Positions 34,342 through 44,486 are shown, counted from the stretch's first letter. The stretch is 55,219 nt of DNA from Bacteroidaceae bacterium (GCA_017503065.1 JAFVTT010000038.1:1-55219); one strand, 5' to 3'. Numbers and translations are program-made. The notes: a model not told the origin generated them from the sequence alone.

Positions 34342-35439
34342 ATGAAGAAGTACTCAAAACTGTTTTTTGCCGCCTTGGCACTGTTAGTGTTTATCGGCAC
34401 ATTTGTTTTCCTGTGGCAGAAATCGCTCCCGCAGGAGATAAAGTACAATGAATTCACGCCTACGAAGGAAAATATCGTCAAGAGCACCATCATTACGGGC
34501 AGGATCGAACCTCGTGATGAGGTAAATGTGAAACCGCAGATAAGCGGTATCATCTCAGAGATATATAAGGAAGCCGGAGAATATGTCCAGGCAGGAGAAG
34601 TCATAGCAAAGGTGAAGGTGATACCGGAAATGAACCAACTCACCGCGGCACAGAGCCGTGTGCGTCTGGCTGAAATAAACATGAACCAGATAAAGACAGA
34701 CTACGAGCGCTACAAGCGACTTTACGACAAGGAACTGATCAGTGCATCGGAATACGAGAAGATACGCCAGCAATACAATCAGGCTATTGAAGAAAAGGGA
34801 GCTGCAGAAGATGCCTTGCTTGTAGTAAGCGAGGGTGTCTCACGAAGCAATGCCAATGCCAGCAGCACCTTGATACGCTCCACCATTTCGGGTCTGATAC
34901 TCGACGTACCGGTAAAGGTGGGTAACTCTGTCATCCTGAGCAACACCTTCAACGACGGTACCACCATTGCCAGCGTGGCAAACATGAACGACTTGATTTT
35001 CCGTGGTAATATAGACGAGAGCGAAGTTGGACGTATCCATGCCGGCATGCCCATGAACATAACCATAGGTGCATTGCAGGACCTTAATTTTGATGCCGTA
35101 TTGGAATACATTTCTCCCAAGGCAGTGCAGAGCAACGGTGCCAACCAATTCGAGATTAAGGCGTCAGTGACTATAAAGGACAGCGTGCAGATGCGTTCCG
35201 GTTATAGTGCCAATGCTGAGATTGTCCTAGCCGAGGCTAAGGATGTCCTCTGTGTACCTGAAAGTGCAATAGAGTTCGAAGACGACTCAACATTTGTGTA
35301 CGTGGTGCAGGGGGACGAGGACAAGAAGACATACGTACGCATGCATGTGGAGACTGGTCTTAGCGATGGCGTGAAGATAGAGATCAAAAATGGCATTTCG
35401 GCGAAGGACATTATCCGAGGTCCGCAGATAATAGAGTAG
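34342..35439 (+). CDS. Periplasmic adaptor (membrane fusion) protein
   Basis: A 365-residue HlyD/MacA-type adaptor: N-terminal membrane anchor (about 8-25), lipoyl halves (VKPQISGIISEIYKEAGEYVQAGEVIA and a second near 180), a helical hairpin (about 95-165) and beta-barrel domains. It links the ABC pump to an outer-membrane channel. No TolC gene belongs to this operon, so the channel is probably shared with another system such as the one at 43152-44486. Confidence 0.92.
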   Translation: MKKYSKLFFAALALLVFIGTFVFLWQKSLPQEIKYNEFTPTKENIVKSTIITGRIEPRDEVNVKPQISGIISEIYKEAGEYVQAGEVIAKVKVIPEMNQLTAAQSRVRLAEINMNQIKTDYERYKRLYDKELISASEYEKIRQQYNQAIEEKGAAEDALLVVSEGVSRSNANASSTLIRSTISGLILDVPVKVGNSVILSNTFNDGTTIASVANMNDLIFRGNIDESEVGRIHAGMPMNITIGALQDLNFDAVLEYISPKAVQSNGANQFEIKASVTIKDSVQMRSGYSANAEIVLAEAKDVLCVPESAIEFEDDSTFVYVVQGDEDKKTYVRMHVETGLSDGVKIEIKNGISAKDIIRGPQIIE

Positions 35440-35485
35440 CAAAAGTGAAAGAGGTAATGCTTTGAGATTTCAGCATACCTTATAA

Positions 35486-35532
35486 TATTCGCTCGTCATT
35501 ATCTTATTGCCCAGGTTTTCGGTTAGCGAATA
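35486..35532. terminator. Possible terminator between convergent genes
   Basis: TATTCGCT (35486-35493) and AGCGAATA (35525-35532) form an 8-bp stem with a 31-base loop between the adaptor gene and the convergent oxidoreductase gene. No strong T-tract. Confidence 0.35.
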
Positions 35533-35552
35533 GTTCTATCTTGTCTTAATCA

Positions 35553-36533
35553 TCAAATTTTACCCAAGATACGGTCCATAACCCAATTGATACTTGTAGC
35601 AGAGATACAATCGGAGGTGCAGGTTCCACTTCCTTGTAGGTGTCTTACTACTTGACGGATAAGTGGCAATTGAACATGTTGGGGATTTGGAACTGTAAAT
35701 TCCTGATGTCCATTACTGGTTTGAAGTACAATGGGACTATATGTAAAAACAGAGAAGCATATGCGTCCCTTTTCACCGATAAGTTCTATTTGGTCGGTAC
35801 GTGCACTTTCATGCCCAACAAAGCACCAACTTCCACTTCCCGGCATGCCGTCCTGAAAGGCAAATGATGCAGAAACCGTGTCTTCTGTCTGATACAGCCC
35901 GCCACGATTGGCATGGAAACCACTGACGTGTACTATGGGACCAAAGAATTCCTGCAGCAAATCTATCTGATGTGGTGCAAGGTCATAGAAATAGCCTCCT
36001 CCAGCGATGTCACGCTGTACTCTCCATGGGAGGTTGGTGCTGTTGTAGTCAAGGTCACGTGGTGGAACGGAGAAACGTATTTGTACATTGACAATTTTGC
36101 CAATGGCACCTTCCGAGATTAAATCACGAACCTTATTGAAATACGGCATGCACCGACGGTAATAGGCAACGAAACATGGTATGCCTGTCTGGGCACTAAT
36201 GCGCATGACGCGCTGGCAATCCATGTACGATGCCGCCAAGGGTTTTTCCACATACACTGGCTTTCCTGCCTTCATGGCCATAATGGCATAGGTGGCATGA
36301 GACGAGGGTGGGGTGGCAATATAAACGGCATTTACCTGAGGGTCATTTATGAGTGATTGGGCATCAGTGTAGTAACGTGGTATGTTGTGACGCTCTGCAT
36401 AGGATGCCGCCTTATCCTTGCTTCTGGACATTACTGCCACCACGGAACTACCTTCTATCATGTTGAAGGCGGGTCCACTTTTACGTTCTGTAACCTCACC
36501 ACAACCGATAAATCCCCAGTAAATGTTTTTCAT
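35553..36533 (-). CDS. Gfo/Idh/MocA-family oxidoreductase
   Basis: A 326-residue NAD(P)-dependent sugar or cyclitol oxidoreductase from the ATG at 36533. The Rossmann motif GFIGCGEVTE is at the N-terminus, followed by YIATPPSSHATYAI and the catalytic-type EKPLAASY. The C-terminal domain is the usual open beta sheet. It begins seven bases after the porin stop, so it is probably read from the same transcript. The substrate cannot be told. Confidence 0.9.
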   Translation of the reverse strand: MKNIYWGFIGCGEVTERKSGPAFNMIEGSSVVAVMSRSKDKAASYAERHNIPRYYTDAQSLINDPQVNAVYIATPPSSHATYAIMAMKAGKPVYVEKPLAASYMDCQRVMRISAQTGIPCFVAYYRRCMPYFNKVRDLISEGAIGKIVNVQIRFSVPPRDLDYNSTNLPWRVQRDIAGGGYFYDLAPHQIDLLQEFFGPIVHVSGFHANRGGLYQTEDTVSASFAFQDGMPGSGSWCFVGHESARTDQIELIGEKGRICFSVFTYSPIVLQTSNGHQEFTVPNPQHVQLPLIRQVVRHLQGSGTCTSDCISATSINWVMDRILGKI

Positions 36534-36540
36534 ATCTTGC

Positions 36541-38772
36541 TTAATTAAAGAAGTTCCACGAAAGTCCAAAATTTATTGTCATCGGATTCATTGGCATATG
36601 CGGAGCAAGGAACATGTTGCCAGAACCTGCGTTTACATGTGCTACATTAACGTATATTCGGCAGTGTTTTAGATGCAGGTTTCCATAAACATTGACAATC
36701 GGGTATTTTCCTATTGTTATACGTGCATGATTGGCATCCTGAACGGCAAACATACCAGAGGGGGCGAAATAGTCTGGTGCATAATATCCAGTAAAGAAAC
36801 GTATGTCGCCTCCTATCTGTACACGAAGAACTTTGGCTATCCGGAAATGCAGATAGAGGTTTGAGTATATGTTTATTGCCGGTAAAGGTAGAACATCTTT
36901 GTTCGTGCTATGCTGGAATGTCACTTCATTCTCCCATCCTAAAATTTTCCATACTAGGTCCTGAGAAATGGACGCGGTGAACACCTGCACACTGGTGTCA
37001 CTCTGCCGTACACTGACACTGTGGGTGTAGTCTCCAGGAATGACACTTCCTTCGAGAGCACTTGGCTTGAGGGTGTTATCCATGGCCAGATAGGTGTAAT
37101 TTGTAAGGTTCTCCCAACCGAAACGCAGTCTTGTACGTGTACGGCTATATTTGATTTCACCTTGCAAGCCGGTTCGGAACTGGCGTGAGAGGTCGTTATT
37201 GTTCCAGTTGATGTATGTGTTGCGGTAATTACGGAGCAGATAAGTCGGCTTCTGGTTCTGTATATTGGCACGGACAATCAGTGTTGCAGAGTCACGTTTG
37301 CCCAAACGGAAATTCAAGTCGCCTTCTGCCTGAATGTTGAAGTCACCTACATTAGTTCCTACGAGACAGAACTCGCCACTGGCATTGTAGTGCAATGTGC
37401 GTCCTTGCGACTTTCGTATTTCAGCTCCGATTAGCACTTCGTGCTCGCTTTCACTTGTCTGGATGGTTGTGTCTGGCAAGTGGGTCGGAAGACCATAACG
37501 CCTGTATTCATGAGTGGCAAAGAACGTAAGGCCCATTTTAACCCATTTCCTGAAACCTTCGTTCATGGCCAGGCCGACGGTATTGCGTATGCTCATTGCT
37601 GAAGCAATGTCCGTTATGTCACCATTAGATTCCCAATACCTGTGAGTATAGTATCCGGAGTTATTTCCTTGGTCCATGAAAGTGTGTTCCAGATTCCGCA
37701 TCTGAAAAGTATGTATAACACTTGCTACAGGAACAAACTCAGTTGGCTTTACCAACTCACGTTCCCACTTTGTACGTAATGAATCTATCGCTAATTGGCG
37801 TGCCACGCTGTCGGCGGAAAGTTGCACACGGACGGAGTCATCAAGTGTATAAAGTAGTTCTGAGTCTGTGGGGGGCTGTGGTTTCAAGGAATCCGGAACC
37901 TCAATCTCGCGGTCATAGCCCATATTATATCGATGAGTCAGGTAATACGTTTGGTCGTCATTCCTGTTCCATGTGGAGTTGAGGTTTACGGGTATGTCCT
38001 TGGTGCCGAACTTCTGTTGGTATTTCCATGGTTCCGTTATGTAGGAGTCTTCCACCAATCCACCGTTCTCTGCATTCTTCATGTGGTTAGCATTGATGTA
38101 AGCATGCATGTTATACCGCTCACCAAGATAATAACCGTAGACAATACCTCCAAATTGACTGTTTTGTTGGTTGGAGTAGTAACCGCGTGCATAGTTATAA
38201 TCAAGACGGAATCCTATGCCCGAAATTTTATTTATGTTAGTTGCAAAATTTCCTCTGACTCTGTCTTCACCGTTTTGTTTTGTTCCGCATGAATGATAGG
38301 CTATGTTGGTTATCGGACTTTTAGTGTTAGTAAAAAGGAATTTGGCAACCCCTTCGTGAAAATAATCCAGCGGAGACAGGAAAATGAAGTCGCGTTCCTC
38401 TTTCCTGTCCATGAATATACGTGAAAGACGTGCAGATCCCGTATTACCTGTATGAGAATAAGAACCGGTCATGCCGTCCTGTAACTTCCAGTTCTGGAAA
38501 TTGTGTACGGCAGTATCGGTGTTCTCTGTTGGGATTACGGTACCCAAACGTTTGTCTATCTTCCATTGGAACACCCCCATGGGCAAGGGTTTGATTTTTC
38601 CTCGTGTCGTGTCTCGTCCCCATGAGGTAGATTTCTTGCTATCCAGATTTTGGAAATTACTTTCCATGTCGTCTGTTAGATAGTCATCGCTCTGACACGA
38701 TACAGAAAAGCGGGCCCACGAAGGTAGGCCCACTATAAACGTCAATGTCAGTATTGTCAGTATCTTTCTCAA
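36541..38772 (-). CDS. Putative outer-membrane porin (Porin_10-like)
   Basis: A 743-residue protein with a signal peptide (MRKILTILTLTFIVGLPSWA). Long alternating aromatic/polar strands, such as YNYARGYYSNQQNSQFGGI, and a C-terminal strand ending in aromatic residues (INFGLSWNFFN) indicate an outer-membrane beta-barrel of the Bacteroidetes putative porin type. It probably passes or docks small solutes. It follows the small membrane protein gene by 33 bases. Confidence 0.82.
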   Translation of the reverse strand: MRKILTILTLTFIVGLPSWARFSVSCQSDDYLTDDMESNFQNLDSKKSTSWGRDTTRGKIKPLPMGVFQWKIDKRLGTVIPTENTDTAVHNFQNWKLQDGMTGSYSHTGNTGSARLSRIFMDRKEERDFIFLSPLDYFHEGVAKFLFTNTKSPITNIAYHSCGTKQNGEDRVRGNFATNINKISGIGFRLDYNYARGYYSNQQNSQFGGIVYGYYLGERYNMHAYINANHMKNAENGGLVEDSYITEPWKYQQKFGTKDIPVNLNSTWNRNDDQTYYLTHRYNMGYDREIEVPDSLKPQPPTDSELLYTLDDSVRVQLSADSVARQLAIDSLRTKWERELVKPTEFVPVASVIHTFQMRNLEHTFMDQGNNSGYYTHRYWESNGDITDIASAMSIRNTVGLAMNEGFRKWVKMGLTFFATHEYRRYGLPTHLPDTTIQTSESEHEVLIGAEIRKSQGRTLHYNASGEFCLVGTNVGDFNIQAEGDLNFRLGKRDSATLIVRANIQNQKPTYLLRNYRNTYINWNNNDLSRQFRTGLQGEIKYSRTRTRLRFGWENLTNYTYLAMDNTLKPSALEGSVIPGDYTHSVSVRQSDTSVQVFTASISQDLVWKILGWENEVTFQHSTNKDVLPLPAINIYSNLYLHFRIAKVLRVQIGGDIRFFTGYYAPDYFAPSGMFAVQDANHARITIGKYPIVNVYGNLHLKHCRIYVNVAHVNAGSGNMFLAPHMPMNPMTINFGLSWNFFN

Positions 38773-38805
38773 TTTATTATAGCGTATTAGTTGAGAATGC
38801 TGTTC

Positions 38806-39045
38806 TTATCTTACTATTCTTATGATGATTTCCACCAACTTGAATGCCATAGCAATGCCAACCAGTGTTATGCCGTTGATGTGGTTCTCTTCTCCGGAGA
38901 AGTAGGTGACGACACCGCATACGGCCAATATAAGGAAAACGTTATTCAGGATTCGGCGTGCACGATCTTTCCAATTGCCAGAACCGTTGCGCTTTGCCCT
39001 GATTCGTTCTACTTGTTCTTCCAAACTCAGTTCTTCCTTTGCCAT
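38806..39045 (-). CDS. Small membrane protein
   Basis: A 79-residue protein: a charged N-terminal 28 residues, then two hydrophobic segments (about 34-49 and 58-78, NNVFLILAVCGVVTYFSG and GITLVGIAMAFKLVEIII). No family recognised. It sits between the DUF4468 gene (11 bases) and the porin gene, so it likely shares their transcript. Confidence 0.7.
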   Translation of the reverse strand: MAKEELSLEEQVERIRAKRNGSGNWKDRARRILNNVFLILAVCGVVTYFSGEENHINGITLVGIAMAFKLVEIIIRIVR

Positions 39046-39056
39046 GATAAATTTGC

Positions 39057-39731
39057 TTATTCAACGACGAACTGGCGCTTCTGCACCTTGGTTTCCTGTT
39101 GTTTTGACTTTTCCTCCCTGACCTTCTCTTCAAACATGTCCATGGCATTCTCGAAGATTTCATTTACGCGGTCTATGGTCTTGCGACGGAACTTGCCGCT
39201 TCCAGAGAGAACCTTTGTCCCCTTCTTGTTTAGAGCATGTTCATCGGTAATCCACTCTTCTGCGCGGTAGATTTCTCCACCCGTACCTGTAGGTTTGTTC
39301 TCATGCCACTCTTCGCCATAAAGGTATGACACCTGGGTTACAGTGATTTTCACGGCACCCTGACCGGTGGTTACGTTTATCTGATAGCGAAAACGTGTCT
39401 GGTCAAGAGACAGGAATTTCTTGCTGAATACCATCCACTCTTCTACTCGTGCGGCTATTACGCCATCTTCCTTTCCCTCGCTGAGCATGCGGGTCCATGC
39501 ATCCTCGATGCCCTTTACTACAAGGTTGTCCTTCACGTAGAACAGCATATTCTCGTACAACTGTGCATCGGTTTGGCCGGGTACACGGAATGTCTTGCTG
39601 AAGGTAACAATACCGTTCTCCACAGGTACAGCTCCTTTAAGGTACTTGGGGGCATTCTTGTCTTCCTTTACCTTCTGAGCCATTGCCACAACAGGCATAA
39701 GGAGCAGCAATATCAGAATAATTTTTTTCAT
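39057..39731 (-). CDS. DUF4468-like secreted protein
   Basis: A 224-residue protein with a signal peptide (MKKIILILLLLMPVVAMA). The segment VPVENGIVTFSKTFRVPG and the following alpha/beta region resemble DUF4468, common in Bacteroidetes envelopes. The C-terminal 35 residues are charged and helical. A minus-strand TAAGTTTG lies at 39787-39794. Function unknown. Confidence 0.75.
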   Translation of the reverse strand: MKKIILILLLLMPVVAMAQKVKEDKNAPKYLKGAVPVENGIVTFSKTFRVPGQTDAQLYENMLFYVKDNLVVKGIEDAWTRMLSEGKEDGVIAARVEEWMVFSKKFLSLDQTRFRYQINVTTGQGAVKITVTQVSYLYGEEWHENKPTGTGGEIYRAEEWITDEHALNKKGTKVLSGSGKFRRKTIDRVNEIFENAMDMFEEKVREEKSKQQETKVQKRQFVVE

Positions 39732-39786
39732 AGCAATGTATCTTTTAGGTCTTAATGTTGTTTTTGTTTGCTTATGTTTCCAAATG

Positions 39787-39794
39787 CAAACTTA
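39787..39794 (-). promoter_or_regulatory. -7 box of the DUF4468/membrane protein/porin operon
   Basis: Minus-strand TAAGTTTG fits TAnnTTTG, about 56 bases before the ATG at 39731. Confidence 0.5.
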
Positions 39795-39852
39795 CAACAA
39801 ATATTTGACATATTGCATGCTTTAAGTCGTTTTTTACTTCTTTTAAGCAAAT

Positions 39853-41079
39853 CTACTCGTATCGTATTGCCTCGATAGGATCCATACGTGCTGCCTTTCG
39901 TGCCGGCAGATAACCGAAGAATATGCCTATGAAGGCACAGACTCCGAAACTCAGCCATACCGACCACAGGGGCACGCTGCATGGCATCATCAGGAATGTC
40001 TTGGCGGCAAACGAACCTCCATATCCCAATGCCACACCCAGGAATGCACCGGTCAAGGAAATCATGATGCTTTCAATGAGGAACTGCAGCATGATGTCCA
40101 GTCCGCTGGCTCCTACGCTCATGCGCAGGCCTATTTCCTTGGTGCGCTCCGTCACGCTCACCAGCATGATGTTCATGATGCCGATACCGGCCACCAGCAG
40201 GGAGAATGCCGCAGCCACCACCAGGATCAAGGTGATGCCGTCCATGGTGGAGGACATGGTGTCCATCATTTCCTGTTGCGAGCGGATGGTGAAGTTGTCT
40301 TCATCGCCTTCCTTTATCTTATGGCTTCTGCGCAGGATTTCCTTCAACTCTTCAATGGCGGCTTCGGACATTTCCTCGCTAAGGGCACTTACTGCTATAG
40401 AAGAATACCAGGTCTGTGCCGCCACGCGTTTCATCACTGTGGTGTTGGGAGCTATGAGCAGGTTGTCCTGGTCCATGCCCCAGTTGTTGTAACCCTTTGA
40501 TTTCAGTATGCCCACGATACGGAAAGGAATGTTCTTGAAACGTATGTTCTTGCCTATGCAGTTGTAGTTCTTGTCGCCGAAGAGTTGTTCCACTACTGTA
40601 GTTCCCACCAGGCATACCTTAGCATTCTTTATACAGTCTTCCTCGGTAAAGCAGTCTCCTTCTGCCAGCTCCCACTTCTTGATTTCCAGATAGTCGGGAC
40701 TCTCGCCATAGAGTGTGGCTGTCGTGTTCTTGTTTCCATAGATGACCTGTCCGCTTGCGCTCACTTCGGCAGAGACGTATGTTATCAGCGTTGCCTCTCT
40801 TTTGATGGCTTCCACGTCCTCTTCCTTCAGTGTCTGCATGCTGGCCGGGTCAGGGCGTGCACCGGCAAAGCGTCTTTCGGCACCAGGACGTATCGTTAGC
40901 AGGTTAGTTCCCATCTTGCTGAGTTCTGCCTTTACGTTCTCCTTGGAGCCTTGGCCGATGGCCATCATTATGATAACGGCGGCAACACCTATTATTATAC
41001 CCAGCATGCTCAGGAAAGAACGGAACTTGTTGCTGAGTATGGCGCGTATTGCCACTTTTAATAGATTCAGATAACTCAT
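39853..41079 (-). CDS. macB: MacB-type ABC permease
   Basis: A 408-residue FtsX-like permease: N-terminal helix with MLGIIIGVAAVIIMMAIGQGS, a periplasmic domain, and C-terminal helices with GIGIMNIMLVSVTERTKEIGLRMSVGA, close to E. coli MacB's membrane half. Here MacB is split, with the ATPase in the adjacent gene. It is the last gene of a tolC-macA-ATPase-permease operon. Confidence 0.93.
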   Translation of the reverse strand: MSYLNLLKVAIRAILSNKFRSFLSMLGIIIGVAAVIIMMAIGQGSKENVKAELSKMGTNLLTIRPGAERRFAGARPDPASMQTLKEEDVEAIKREATLITYVSAEVSASGQVIYGNKNTTATLYGESPDYLEIKKWELAEGDCFTEEDCIKNAKVCLVGTTVVEQLFGDKNYNCIGKNIRFKNIPFRIVGILKSKGYNNWGMDQDNLLIAPNTTVMKRVAAQTWYSSIAVSALSEEMSEAAIEELKEILRRSHKIKEGDEDNFTIRSQQEMMDTMSSTMDGITLILVVAAAFSLLVAGIGIMNIMLVSVTERTKEIGLRMSVGASGLDIMLQFLIESIMISLTGAFLGVALGYGGSFAAKTFLMMPCSVPLWSVWLSFGVCAFIGIFFGYLPARKAARMDPIEAIRYE

Positions 41080-41107
41080 TGTAGTTTCTTCTGTTTATGT
41101 TGGAGGG

Positions 41108-41893
41108 TTAGTCGTCCTGGGGTAAAGGCAACGCATCAAGCGCATCCTTGGCACTGAGGATGTTATCGTTCATGACATCGGAACGTATCTTACCGTCACG
41201 TAGCATGATGTTGCGGCTCGAGTACTGTGCTATTTCCGGGTTGTGGGTTACAAAGATTATCGTACGCCCCTGGCGGTGCAGTTCCTGGAAAAGGCAGAGG
41301 ATTTCAAACGAAGTCCTTGTGTCCAGATTACCTGTTGCCTCGTCGGCAAGTATCACGGCAGGATTGTTTACCAGGGCACGTGCTATGGCAACTCTCTGCA
41401 TCTGTCCGCCCGACATCTGGTTGGACTTGTGTTCCAGACGGTCGCCCAGCCCCACTTGTTGTAATGCCTTTACCGCAGCCTCGCGGCGTTGGCGCGAGTT
41501 GTAGTTCTTGTTGTACATCAGAGGCAGTTCCACGTTCTCCACGGCTGTGGTCTTGGCCAGCAGATTGTAGTTTTGGAATATGAATCCTATCTTTCTGTTC
41601 CTGAGTACAGCCCTTTCCCTGCGCTTCATTTTCCTTACGGGTACTCCATCAAGGAAGTATTCGCCGCTGCTTGGTGTGTCCAGGCATCCCAGTTGATTCA
41701 GCAATGTAGACTTGCCGGAACCCGATGTTCCCATGATGGTTACGAATTCACCTTCGTGAATCTTGAACGACACGCCTCTGAGAGCCCTTACTATTTCGCT
41801 ACCCACGTGGAAATCGCGCTTCACGTTCTGCAATTCAATGATGCACTTGCGGCCGTGTTCGTCCACGTTGGTGTTTTCTTTGAATTCAGCCAT
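41108..41893 (-). CDS. MacB-type ABC ATPase
   Basis: A 261-residue ATPase with Walker A GTSGSGKST (55-63), signature MSGGQMQR, Walker B VILADEA and VTHNPE. It powers the permease in the next gene (28-base gap). The unusual DEA in place of DEP at the end of Walker B is common in this group. Confidence 0.94.
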   Translation of the reverse strand: MAEFKENTNVDEHGRKCIIELQNVKRDFHVGSEIVRALRGVSFKIHEGEFVTIMGTSGSGKSTLLNQLGCLDTPSSGEYFLDGVPVRKMKRRERAVLRNRKIGFIFQNYNLLAKTTAVENVELPLMYNKNYNSRQRREAAVKALQQVGLGDRLEHKSNQMSGGQMQRVAIARALVNNPAVILADEATGNLDTRTSFEILCLFQELHRQGRTIIFVTHNPEIAQYSSRNIMLRDGKIRSDVMNDNILSAKDALDALPLPQDD

Positions 41894-41929
41894 AATATTT
41901 GTGTTATGTCAGTATGGTGTCTGGCTACT

Positions 41930-43087
41930 TTACTTCTTTGCGTTCTTGTTGTTGTTGTTGTTGCGACGTCCGGGCATGAATGGGTTCTGTGTCTGCTGTT
42001 GCTCCACCTCTGGCATCTGCGCACGCAGGTCGGTCACCACCATGTCACCGGGTTTCAGTCCACTCTTCACTTCGGTGAGCATGCCGTTTGTCATACCTGT
42101 CTCCACGGGCACTGCCTTGTAGACATTGCCGTTGCGCATCCATACCTTGCTCTTCCCCTGGCAATCCTCAATAGTCTCTCCGTCGTTCAACATCATTTCG
42201 CGGGGAGTAAAGCGAAGGGCCTTGGAGGGAACGGTAACCACGTCCTTCACTTCCATCGTGAATATTGTCACGTTGGCAGTAAGTCCGGGTTTCAGTTTCA
42301 GATCGTCATTGGGAGCGGATATTACCACCTCGTAGGTGACTACGTTGCTTTCTGTCGTTGCCTCCTGGCGAACTTGTTGGACGTTACCGTCGAACACTAT
42401 GCTGGGGAAGGCATCCACGGTGAAACTTACACGCTGTCCTTCGCGCACCTCGCCTATGTCGGCTTCATCCACGTCGGCAATCACGCGCATCTGTGTCAGG
42501 TCCTGTGCTATGTTGAACAGGGTGGGGGTGTTGAAACTTGAAGCCACGGTCTGTCCCTCTTCCACTTCCTTGCTAAGTACCACGCCGTCTATGGGGCTGG
42601 TAATGGTGGCGTATCCCAGGTTTGTGCGGGCCTTCTTGACGTTCTCCCTGCGCTGGGTAACGGTCTGTTCCGACTGGCTGTATGAAAGGCGGGCCTTCTC
42701 GTAATCGTTGGCAGATACCAGTCCCTTGTCGTACAGGTTTCTGTATCTCTCGTGATTTGTCTTCTGATACTCGTAGTCGCTTTCTGCACTGCGCAACTGA
42801 GCAGTGGCGCTCTCCAGTTCGGAAATCAGGTTTGTGCGGTCAAGTTCGGCTATCACCTGTCCTGCCTTGACAACACTGTTGTAGTCAACGTAGAGCTTGC
42901 TTACGATACCAGACACCTGTGTACCCACCTGCACGCTGGTCACGGGTTCTATGGTACCAGTAGCGGTGACGCTTGTGGTGATGTCGCCACGAGTCACCTC
43001 GCCCTCGGTGTATTCGAATTTAGGTCCGCTCTTGCACGCAGAGAGCATGGCAACGGCGCACATATATGCGATGAAAGTCTTTTTCAT
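41930..43087 (-). CDS. macA: MacA-like periplasmic adaptor lipoprotein
   Basis: A 385-residue adaptor. The N-terminus ends in a lipobox, LSAC (Cys18), so it is probably lipid-anchored. The lipoyl half VQVGTQVSGIVSKLYVDYN, a long helical hairpin (about 95-160) and beta-barrel domains follow. An Asn/Lys-rich tail (RRNNNNNKNAKK) closes it. It connects the MacB pair to the TolC channel encoded just upstream. Confidence 0.93.
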   Translation of the reverse strand: MKKTFIAYMCAVAMLSACKSGPKFEYTEGEVTRGDITTSVTATGTIEPVTSVQVGTQVSGIVSKLYVDYNSVVKAGQVIAELDRTNLISELESATAQLRSAESDYEYQKTNHERYRNLYDKGLVSANDYEKARLSYSQSEQTVTQRRENVKKARTNLGYATITSPIDGVVLSKEVEEGQTVASSFNTPTLFNIAQDLTQMRVIADVDEADIGEVREGQRVSFTVDAFPSIVFDGNVQQVRQEATTESNVVTYEVVISAPNDDLKLKPGLTANVTIFTMEVKDVVTVPSKALRFTPREMMLNDGETIEDCQGKSKVWMRNGNVYKAVPVETGMTNGMLTEVKSGLKPGDMVVTDLRAQMPEVEQQQTQNPFMPGRRNNNNNKNAKK

Positions 43088-43151
43088 ATCTGTTCTTTAT
43101 GTTTTTTATGTCTTTATGTGTGTTGAGTTAGTGGAGTGGTGTGCTGGAGGC

Positions 43152-44486
43152 TTAGAGAGTCAGTTCCTCACCCTGGTAGAACTTCAGCAGCTGCAGGTTG
43201 AGCAGGAAAGTGTACTTGCTCTGCAGCTTGTCCTGTTCGGCCGAGAGCATGTTGTCGCGGCTCTGCAGCACGTCCACCACGGTCTTCAGCCCGTTCTTGA
43301 ATTGCTCGTCCACCAGTTCGAAACTGGTCTTCTGGCTCTGGCACTTTGTCTGTGCGGCAACGAACCTTGCCTGTCCGCTCACGGCGTTCAGGTGGAACTG
43401 CTGTATGCTGCTGGACAGGCTGTTCTTCTTGTCCTCCAGGTCCAGCTGTGCGGTGGTCTTCTGCAAGAGCGCCTTCTGCTTGTTGGTGCTTGTGCGTCGC
43501 TGGTCCCAGATGGGCACGCTCAGGCTCACCGAGGCGCTCATGTTCAGGTTGTTCTTCATCTGTTTGCCCACCTCGCTTGAACTTGCCGTGTTGTGGCTGT
43601 CCGAGATGCCTGCATTCAGGCCTATGGTGGGGTAGTAGCCGCGCTTGGCAATGTTGTACTGCAGTTCGGCACTCTCTATGCTCTTTTCTGCGCTGCGAAT
43701 CTCGGGGCGTGAGAGCAGTGCCTGGGCATACACTGCCTCGGCTGCTGGGATTATCTCTGCCGAGATGGTCTCGTCCGCCGGCACCTCGCCCGTCACGTCA
43801 AACTCGGTGCTCATGTCCAGTTGCAGGAGGTTCTTCAGCTGGCGCTTGAAGTTCTGCACCTGTGTGCCGCTGTTCACCACATCGTACTGTGCACTGCCCA
43901 GCTGTGCCTCCAGCTGTGCCAGGTCGGCCTTGGACATCTGTCCCTCCTTGTAGAGTTCCACGCCACGGTCGTACTGCTCCTTGGCGGTCTTGGCCAGCGA
44001 CTGGTTCACCTTCTGAGCCTCCAGGGTGTACATGATCTGCACGTAGAGTTGCACTATCTGCTCCTGGATGTTCAGTTCGCTCGTTTCAGTGTTCAGTTCG
44101 ATAATCTCGTTTGCCACCTCCTGCGCCTTCACGTTCTTGTGGTTGATGCCGCCGTTCCACACCGTCCAGTTCATGTTTATGCCATACGAACTGCTCACGG
44201 TGGTGTTGGGCGTAGTCACGATCTCGCCGTCCACGTCGCGGTAGGTGTCGGCATCCTGTCCCGGTCGGTAGCTGACGCCATGGTTGGTGCTGAAACTGAG
44301 CGAGGGCCACAGTACGCTCTTGTTTTGCTTCAGAGTAGCCTCGCCGCTTTCCTCGCTGACACGGTTCTTGCGGATGGTGATGTTGTTTTGCAACGCATGC
44401 TGGATGCAGTCGCGCAAGGTCCAAGGCTCTGCCCATGCTCCCATGGAGCAGAGCAGCGAAATGCCTAAAAGTGTTTTGCGTAACAT
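43152..44486 (-). CDS. TolC-family outer-membrane channel
   Basis: A 444-residue protein from the ATG at 44486 (MLRKTLLGISLLCSMGAWAEPWTLRDCIQ). The frame is open to 44543, but a -7 box at 44541-44548 rules out the longer form. A signal peptide and the two-repeat OEP pattern of long helices with hydrophobic heptads (QEVANEIIELNTETSELNIQ, QDKLQSKYTFLLNLQLLKFY) are visible. It forms the exit duct of the tripartite pump and leads the operon. Confidence 0.92.
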   Translation of the reverse strand: MLRKTLLGISLLCSMGAWAEPWTLRDCIQHALQNNITIRKNRVSEESGEATLKQNKSVLWPSLSFSTNHGVSYRPGQDADTYRDVDGEIVTTPNTTVSSSYGINMNWTVWNGGINHKNVKAQEVANEIIELNTETSELNIQEQIVQLYVQIMYTLEAQKVNQSLAKTAKEQYDRGVELYKEGQMSKADLAQLEAQLGSAQYDVVNSGTQVQNFKRQLKNLLQLDMSTEFDVTGEVPADETISAEIIPAAEAVYAQALLSRPEIRSAEKSIESAELQYNIAKRGYYPTIGLNAGISDSHNTASSSEVGKQMKNNLNMSASVSLSVPIWDQRRTSTNKQKALLQKTTAQLDLEDKKNSLSSSIQQFHLNAVSGQARFVAAQTKCQSQKTSFELVDEQFKNGLKTVVDVLQSRDNMLSAEQDKLQSKYTFLLNLQLLKFYQGEELTL

